Source: Alisma plantago-aquatica (Eukaryota > Streptophyta > Magnoliopsida > Alismatales > Alismataceae). From it: a DNA stretch of 64,000 nt. The notes under the pieces were generated by a model, which saw only the letters and a program-made list of their open reading frames with translations, made no database searches and was not told the DNA's origin. Position 1 is the first letter of the stretch; each line of letters starts with the position of its first letter. Location: contig OY856410.1 in assembly GCA_963693085.1 (NCBI GenBank), positions 1,390,289,863 through 1,390,353,862 on the forward strand, written 5' to 3'. The position numbers were made by a program, and so were the translations under genes. Shown here piece after piece: positions 56,421 through 64,000 of the stretch.

Positions 56421-57735
56421 ACCCTCACTATCAGTTTAGTAGATTGCAACATACAACCTTCTAGTGAGTCAAGATCTATATTTCATCAAATTCATGAGTC
56501 ATCTAGGGTTGATCTCCCAAACTTGACTATTTAGGTAGTCCACACTTTCCAATTGCACCACATGAAACTCTTGATGGATGATATGCACAACTCTTTGTCA
56601 TAATCCATCCTTATGCTTCTAGGTGCTTGATCCCATTAAGTCGCCTAGTTAAGTTTGAACTACAAACCAACACGATAGAATATGCACCCAATATAGACAA
56701 ATCCACATATATATCATCACAATTCCATGAGATAGATGGTGCACCACGCTAGGTGTGCTCATACTTTGTTGATCAAGATTTTCATCTATTTCACTTATGG
56801 AAAGTTCTAAGACTTAATATTTAATTGAGTTTTTATTATAAATACATATATAGATCCAATCACCACATACTGATAATATTTATCATATATATGCTATATC
56901 CACAAACTAAACATGCAATCACTGAATACAATCAACAACTATGTCCATAGTAATGTAACTCTTCAGAGCCACAAAGAATTGTTAAATGTAGTAACATGTT
57001 CTTGCTGAAAATTGTGATGGACCAGCCCGATCAGTCGACTGAACCCTTCAGTCATTTAGTTAGCCTTTTGGTCGATTGACTGTTCTTCATGGATCGCTTG
57101 AATGACAACTAGCTCAAGCAATGCATGGACTCCTCTAGTCGATCAGTTGGGCCTCCAGCCAATCGATGGGATACTCCTATCATCAAGCCTCCTTGGCCAT
57201 CTGGTCTATTGACTCAACTTTCTAATCAGTCAACTCATCCTGTGCAGAACGTCTTCTCTTGCCAAAATTTATATTAGAACTATCTTATTCCTATTACTTA
57301 TTACATTGTAAAGGTAAAACCTTGAGTTACATTCAAATGGATCATACAGTGGAATGCATTAATTAAAGGGTGGAGAAAAGGTAAAGGTTCGATAAGCAAA
57401 CCAAATAACAACAAGAATAAAATTAAAACCAAACTTACATATCAACAAAGGGGTTTTGTCCATAAAATGCACATTCATCCTCCATCAAAAAATTTTAGAG
57501 TGACACATATAGATCACATATATATCAAATCATATCATATATTTTGGAGCGTAGATGGTAATAATTGGATATGCACTAATCATTTTAAGTATTTACATCG
57601 TACAAAACAAATAGCAGGAAGACCTTCTGAGGATAAGAGACATAGGGCTAATGAGAGAGCCAAAAGTGATAATACAAAATTTATTAATATCAATTAAACA
57701 CCAAAACACCGTAAATTGTTGTGGCTCTAATACAT
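56421..57735 (-). repeat. Diverged copy of the TR-GAG leader with primer-site remnant
   Basis: Collinear with 24515-25817: shared blocks include GATTGCAA-TACAACCTTCTAGTG, CCAATTGCA-CA-ATG, CACGAT-GAATATGCACCC, ATCCAATCACCACA and GAGTTACAT. It ends in a decayed primer site at 57723-57735 (minus strand near TGTATTAGAGCC). No gag is attached, because the chromovirus LTR abuts at 56420. The word cluster in the same relative place (57020-57240) uses a different word. Confidence 0.75.
57020..57240. repeat. Word cluster in the diverged leader, CAGTCGACTGA / TCGATCAGTT type
   Basis: GATCAGTCGACTGA, GGTCGATTGACTG, GTCGATCAGTT, AATCGATGGG and TCAGTCAACT lie where 25213-25368 has GATCGGTT words. Pair spacing is about 17-21 bases and looser than in the younger copy. 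Confidence 0.6.
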
Positions 57736-57854
57736 TGTATGGAAATCAAGCAGCATATAAGGAAACAAAAATAAAATTTATGCATGTATTCTATACTAGC
57801 AAATTGTGTCAAAAATGATGTATTTTAGGAAAGACGGTTGGTGGGGTGTATATC

Positions 57855-60800
57855 TGTAAAGAGTGAAAACCACCCTCTACTAATTATGGCAAACAAGGAC
57901 CAATGAATAGCAGTGGAATTATAAACATTTGACTATATTCAATTCAAATAAAGTGTACATTGAAATTTCCCCCAATATGGGTGTACATGCTTTATACAAA
58001 AGAAAATACATAAGTAGAGGGAAACTGACTACAACAACATGTCTCCAAAAAAAAACTAACTTAACCAATCATTTCACGAGAGAATAATGGACTCTTTTAC
58101 TAGTCTTAGGATGGTTCACCATGCTCCTGACGTACACTCTGATCCTATACCTGGGTGGTTGGGGTCACCCAGCAAGAGGAGATAAAATGTATGTGTAAAT
58201 AAAGGATAATGACATTTATAAGCTTAAAGCAAGAAATAATAAAGATCCATTACTCTAAGAGGGTCAAGAATATGAGGCAAATAAAACAATAAGAATTTAT
58301 GCCATGTTAAACAATAACAATTTGCATGCATGATTAAATGTGACTAAATTATACTAACATAGGGCTGAGGCACCTACCAGACCTCAACCTCTAGGTGAGG
58401 GAGATAACACATTCCCAAACACCCTAATATTTTATAAATTGAGGAGAGTGTTCACATTCCCCTTGCTCATGCCAAATACTATGAGTGGTTTGTACTCATG
58501 TACACTATATTAGTTAATTAGTCATTTTCATCATCATGCTAAAGTAATTCAATGGTAGATATAAGGAATTTTGTAACAATTGCAAGTAGGGACCGAGACC
58601 CTTGAAACATTTATATAAGAATTGCTAGAATGAGACAAACAGGCTCATGCCTCATTGAGAATTTAGGTGTGGATAAAAAAAGCCCTACTTTAGGGTTAGA
58701 ATTCACATACCTCACTGGAGTTATCCTAGGCTTGTCTTTTCCTCAATTATTGATGTCCAAGATCCTTAAACCCTAAATTCAAGTATGTTATCATAAGGAT
58801 TAGGGTTTGATGTAATTTAAGGGTTGAAACCCTAATTTTATACCTTCAAGACAAAACACCAATATTGGGTTTGAAAACTAGGCCAATTGATTGGTGATAT
58901 TTTTATGACTAAGAAAACATATTTATTTAATTAATTTGAGGTTAAAATGAATTAGTTATCAATTTAAGAACATTTTATACAATTAAAATGGTAATCAAGA
59001 TAAACATCAAAAAAGGAATGAGAATCATTATTCAAAAACCATAAAATTAGATTCCTCGTGAAAAATCCTTTCCAAAAGGTATATACTTGCATTTTTTTGA
59101 TAAACCTACAAATTACTGGGGATTATTGAAAGCTGACCAATAAGAAAATAGGAAAACTATAGCATGAAAATCATTTAAATCATTGATTAAACATGATGTA
59201 AATAATTGGTGAATGGACCATAAAACGTAGCGGTGTGTGACACATTAATCAAGCACGTGGCTGTAAAATTGTCATTTTCTAAAGCATGTATCGACACTTC
59301 AAAATCAAAATCGGCGTGTGTATTACCTAAAATGCCATAGTAACCAAGATCATTCGAATAAGCGGAATGTCTATTTGAGACATTTTATTACCTGGGTTCT
59401 TTCACCCCCACCCATGGTGACAACAACTTAGCAGGGCTCTCATGACCTCGCCTTGTGTGAGGATTCCCACTACTTCCCGAGGGACTGATGCGATCATCCA
59501 TCTCCTCATGTCAAGGTGAAGCTAATGACCCTTATCTTCAGCGGGGAGGTCCACAGGAACTCAAATAATGCTCCAGCAATGATCAGAAATAGGGGAAGGA
59601 GTCCAAATCTCCACACCTCATGAAAACTGCCACGCAACTTCCATCGGGTGTTTGAAAACTGTCTAGGAGATTGTGCGAGACCAAAGCAAGTGTCGTTGAA
59701 GGCGGAAGTGCCATGAAATGGCGAAACATGAGAACGTCGGTGAGGGCTCATGGCTGAGCTATAGGGTACAATAGTTGGGGCAACCACAAGGCAAATGGAG
59801 TTTGGGAAGGCGAAGAACGGAGGTGGGTGATGCTTACTGTGCCATTAATTGACCATAAGGTGAAGGAAAGGGTGTTGCCTAAGCAGAGTTCGCCGGAGAA
59901 GAAAATGGACTAGGTTGGGGAGTTTGACGGAGGTTGAGGAGAAATTGGAGGAGAAGGAGAATTGTATGGTGTCTGAGGGTGCTCGACGTGCCTTTATATA
60001 GGTAGGAGGTGAGCTACACAACCCTCTACAAATTGAGGTGAAGAGGAGGTGGAAAGCCCTAATGGGCATTTCACACACTATGCATTTCAGAGCACGAGTG
60101 AAGGAATGCATTGATCTTTGAAGGAGCAGACTCAATGGTGAAGAGAGCGAGTGAAATGGTTGAGTATTGGCCGAGAAACTGATCGGGGATCAAAGCCAGT
60201 AAAAGTAGCCTTGGTTTGCACATTAATTGAGGAAGGTGACGACCTTTGAGCCGTTAGATCAATTTTGGCCTCAAAGATGATGGATAACTGGCTGTCGGAT
60301 GGTGTGAATGTTCTCTGAATTGTTTTTGTAATGTGTGACAGCAAAAAATAACTGAAACTTAACTTAAATGTGAGATGTAAATGAAAGCGGATTAATTGCT
60401 TAATAAAACCATATTCAAATCGTATAAAATCGATTTAAGGGGTCAAACATGGGTCACATTACCTTGAAATTGAACCACATGCTAATTTTAATGCCTAGAT
60501 TAATGCTATGTAATTACATTTTCAGTTTTCATGAGATATGGCCATCAACCATTACATGGTCCATTAATGTGTACATTAATGCATTTTAAAAGGGTGAATT
60601 AATAAAAAAAATTCTTAGATTCGAGATAACTACTATAATTTCATTCAAGTGTCATGTCCCACCTCTTATTCTCATTTGAAATGCTTTAATAACAATTTGG
60701 AGGAGAGAGGAGATCATTGGGTGATTATTACATTAATTAAACTCAATTTCATATTACTCTTATTTCTTATTCCAAAAAGCCACAATTAACACAAACTACT

Positions 60801-61062
60801 CATTATCTCTCATAATTGTTCAATTTGCATTATTAGACTATAATTAACACATAATTTGAGATATTTGTGCAAACACCTATTTGTTGTCATGAGTGTGGGT
60901 AAATTGTGGTTTAAGTCATCAAGTTTAGCTCAAATTCAACATTGAGTCCAAAATAGACAGAAAAGATAGGAAAATTTTGGGAAAAGTCCAAAAGGACATA
61001 AAGGAAATAAAAAGCTTGAAAATAAGTAAATTGCAAAAGAATCTGAGATTCAGTAAATTACA
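57855..61062 (-). repeat. 3' LTR of the minus-strand LARD-like element
   Basis: 3,208 bp; on the minus strand TGTAATTTACTG...CTCTTTACA. A TATA box on the minus strand at about 59992-60003 (CTATATAAAGG) gives a U3 of about 1.06 kb and a 2.1-kb R-U5. Short minus-strand frames at 59506-60344 lie around the predicted transcript start and show no family resemblance. Confidence 0.72.
59992..60003 (-). promoter_or_regulatory. TATA box of minus-strand LARD LTR
   Basis: Minus strand CCTATATAAAGGCACG, a canonical plant core promoter, followed by a CT-rich leader. Confidence 0.6.
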
Positions 61063-63016
61063 ACACTCCGCCCCTCAAAGAGGATTTCGTCCCCGAAATC
61101 ACAATAAGAGGGAAGGGTGAGTACGTAACATCCCAACATTAAGGAACTAGGTAGATACTACACAAGCTCTACTCATAAGCCAGGTTTCCCTAAGGTTTCC
61201 ACTATTTGTGTTACCTTTTATCAAATATAAAATTATTACCATTTTGGCTTATTAGCATTATCCCCATAATGAATTTGCAGCACCATCGTTATTTTTTTAC
61301 TTGTGTCATGTTTATACTCACATCTCAACATTATGCACAAATCATATGTATTTCCCTTATTAATCTCATTAGGGGTTTTAATCTCAATTAGGGTTTACTA
61401 AATCCTCTCAACATTCATTACTGTATTAGGTCACAAATCTTAATAACTTTAACTCATTCTCATTTATCCTCATATTACCATCATGTAGAATTATCATGAA
61501 TTATTTTTTAAGAAATAGATAATATTATCCAACAAGTTGTGAGTCTAAATAATGTCACATTAATTTCTTACACCTATATTACACATTGTCATATCAACTA
61601 TCATGATCACATTAATGTCATTCTTAACCATTTTCTCCCTTTTACACTTCATATTATAAATTATATATATTTAACATCACATTAGGCATTTATGCATGGT
61701 TATGTGAATCCAATTACTCCTTTTCACATTTGAGTCATTATATGTATTTTAGTAAATAATATGGGACACATTTAATATAAATGAATTGATTCATATACCA
61801 AGTTATGATAAGGTGATTAATGAGATGTATTTTTAGAGAACAAGGTGATATACCTTACATATATTAATAACTTGATCACAATTATGACTAGATGATCCAT
61901 TTATATGTGTCAAGGTAAAATCATCAGATGAAGACACCTAATGTCACTAATGTATCATGAAAGGCATTAAGTATATATATTTATATGTATATATATTGTT
62001 AAGGCTAGTTGATCACATCATAGGTTTTTCGTCAACATGACCATTACATGTTATGCATCCTTATCATACATTAGTTCCATTTATCTTACTCACTATACCA
62101 TTAAGGTATTCAGAATTAGTGATAGGTAACTTTCTATTATGAGCATTAAGTATTTATTAGAGTTCAAGCATATGAACTATTCGTTAGATGACTTATTATA
62201 TATTCATTTGTATATAAACAAACAAGTTAAGTTATAATTATTAATTGTTTGGTCAATAATAATCATATAAGCTCACTAATATGTTGTCCATGGAGTTAGG
62301 ATTTCTAATTCCAAAGTGGCTAGATTTTTCTACGTATAGGATTCCATCCCCCTAAAAGGGATTTCATCCTCGAAATCAACAAATGAAAAATCTATGAAGA
62401 TACTACTACTTCTACTCCACTTAAAAGGGTTGACTAAGTCAAACTAAGCTAGAGGTAAAAGAGTATGTGTAATCATGTATAAGGTCCAACACTAAATTGT
62501 TTTATTAATCATTATTACCAAACTTCAATTCTAGTATAGGGTACACTAACCCTAAACATGAAAATCTAAGACTCATATAAGGAACTTAAGGATTACAAGA
62601 TGATTTTATATGGATAACCAAATCATCATATTAGGATTTCTAAGGATACTCAACAATAAGGTAATATGCCAAAAGGTATGCTATTTCAGACATTCTATAT
62701 CAGATCAGGCCAGGTCGGTGTCATATGAACTCGGGAGTCCCCGTAAACCAAGCCAGTGGCGTGGAGGAAAATATTGTCAGCCACCAAGTTCTGACCCTTT
62801 CTACACACCATCACTTTCAACTTTGTGCCCTAGTATCTACCTAATAGGGTAATCACAAAAGAGTTGATTAAAGATGTATCTAATTTGAAACTATTATGGT
62901 TCTAGAACAACCTTTCACCATAGGTTAATTCTAATTTGAACTAAAGGGATACTATATGAGGTAAGGGTTTCTAACTAAGGAGAAAAATTGAAATAGTCAA
63001 GACTCTGACTACCATT
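61063..63016 (-). other. Non-coding interior of minus-strand LARD
   Basis: Starts (plus strand) with ACTCCGCCCCTCAAAGAGG and ATTTCGTCCCCGAAATC, on the minus strand the end of a chromovirus pol and its polypurine tract. A second similar motif, CCCCCTAAAAGGGATTTC and ATCCTCGAAATC, lies at about 62349-62379. The rest is AT-rich without coding signals; the longest frame (62610-62852) resembles nothing I know. Confidence 0.6.
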
Positions 63017-63029
63017 GGCTCTAATACCA
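63017..63029 (-). other. Primer-binding site, initiator tRNA-Met type, minus-strand LARD
   Basis: Minus strand TGGTATTAGAGCC, one base from the standard site, three bases (ACA) from the LTR end TTTACA. Confidence 0.8.
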
Positions 63030-63032
63030 TGT

Positions 63033-64000
63033 TGTAAAGAGTGAAAACCACCCTCTACTAATTATGGAAAACAAGGATCAATGAATAGCAACGATATTTT
63101 AAACTTTTGGCTATATTCAATTTAAATAAAGTGTACATTGAAATTTTCCCCAATATTAGTTTACATGCTTTATATAAAAGAATGGACCTAAGTAGAGGGA
63201 AACTGACTACATCAACATGTCTCCAAAAAAAATAACTTAACCAATCATTTCACGAGAGAAGGATAAACTCTTTTACTAGTCTTAGGCAGGTTCACCATGC
63301 TCTTGATGTGCACTCTGATCCTATACCTAGGTGGTTGGGGTCACCTAGCAAGAGGGGATAAAATGTATGTGTCAAAAAAGGATCAAGACATTTATAACCT
63401 TAAAGAAATAAATAATAAATATCCACTATACTAAGAGGGTCAAGAATATGAGGCAAATAAAACAATAAGAATTTTTGCCATGTTAAACAATAACAATTTA
63501 CATGCATGATTAAATGTGACTAAATTATACTAACATAGGGTTGAGGCACCTACCGGACCTCGACCTCTGGGTGAGGGAGAGTAACACATTCCCAAACACC
63601 CTAATATTTTATAAATTGGGGAGAGTGGTCATATTCCCCGGGGATCATGCCCAATTCCATGGGTTGTTTGTACTCATGTACACTATATTAGTTAATTAGT
63701 CATTTGTACACTATATTAGTTAATTAGTCATTATCATCATCATGCTAAAGAAATTCAATGAAAAATATACAGAATTTAGTAACAATTGCAAATGGGGTCC
63801 AAGACCCTCGAAATATTTATAGAAGAATTGCAAGAATGAAACAAACATGCTCCTGCCTCATTGGGAATTTAGGTGTGGATAAACAAAGCCCAACTTTAGG
63901 GTTAGAATGCACATGCCTCACTTGAGTTATCCTAGGTTTGTCTTTTCTTCAATTCTTGATGTTCAAGATCCTTAAATCCTAAATTTAAGTATTTTATCAC
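63033..64000 (-). repeat. 5' LTR of the minus-strand LARD, truncated by window end
   Basis: Matches 57855-58800. At about 63677-63733 it carries a tandem duplication of roughly 28 bp (GTACACTATATTAGTTAATT unit) that is single in the other LTR. Confidence 0.75.

Larger units (their letters stand above)
57855..64000 (-). mobile_element. Second LARD-like gypsy element, minus strand, 5' LTR partly outside window
   Basis: Direct repeats begin at 57855 and 63033 (TGTAAAGAGTGAAAACCACC) and match closely to the window end. The right copy is next to a primer site (63017-63029), the left copy ends at 61062 next to a chromovirus-like 3' end and polypurine tract. The interior (61063-63032) is under 2 kb and non-coding. 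LTR ends TGTAA...TTACA and the ACA spacer before the primer site are as in the LARD at 29650-52874, so they belong to one group, but I saw no long sequence match between the two. Confidence 0.72.

Noticed and set aside
59506..60344. Three neighbouring minus-strand frames as a small gene cluster
   Set aside because: They overlap the TATA box and transcript start of the LARD LTR, and no family is recognised.

Overview
The window is plant nuclear DNA made almost entirely of nested LTR retrotransposons. The plant features are Ty1/copia elements of the SIRE/Maximus kind, Ty3/gypsy elements of the Athila kind, a chromovirus (Tekay/Del-like) pol fragment, primer-binding sites matching plant initiator tRNA-Met and tRNA-Asp, and LTRs of 1.4-4 kb. 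I see no host protein gene, rRNA, tRNA or CRISPR array that I can support. The sequence does not let me name the species. The setting looks like repeat-rich heterochromatin of a large-genome plant.

Layout. 1-6733: 3' part of a copia element (gag, protease, integrase, RT, RNase H, 3' LTR), inserted in the last ORF of an Athila-like element on the minus strand (6734-16265; 5' LTR at 14637-16265). 16266-18969: LTR scraps and unassigned DNA. 18975-27982: a complete 9.0-kb minus-strand copia-type element with 2.2-kb LTRs that carries only gag (TR-GAG type). 27988-29649: unassigned. 29650-52874: a plus-strand LARD-like element (LTRs up to 4.0 kb, about 1 kb of non-coding interior), split by a nearly complete plus-strand Athila-like element (32860-48074, flanked by the 5-bp duplication CTCAT). 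52875-56420: minus-strand chromovirus pol fragment and LTR. 56421-57735: a diverged copy of the TR-GAG leader. 57855-64000: a second LARD-like element on the minus strand (3.2-kb LTR, 2-kb interior), leaving the window inside its 5' LTR.

Coding capacity. All polyproteins are decayed, mostly by nonsense codons of the C-to-T kind with few frameshifts. Both Athila elements carry an extra ORF downstream of pol that starts with an ATHILA ORF-1-like domain. In the plus-strand copy it continues for 3.9 kb in one frame and ends in two regions resembling Ulp1/C48 cysteine proteases.

Main observation. Four unrelated families here (copia, two Athila lineages, TR-GAG) each carry arrays of their own short, CpG-containing palindromic word: TCGGTCGA/TCGACCGA, ACACGNCGTGT, a TATCGGGCGA-type word and GAACCGATCGGTTC. 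In each family the words occur both in the LTR U3, about 100-500 bp upstream of a TATA-like box, and in an internal non-coding stretch upstream of a coding region. In the two palindrome-pair families the words repeat at almost exactly 21 bp; in the copia element facing half-words sit 11-12 bp apart. These spacings are near two turns and one turn of the helix. LTR pairs of one element differ in length mainly by gain or loss of word units. This looks like a fast-evolving, family-specific cis-recognition system.
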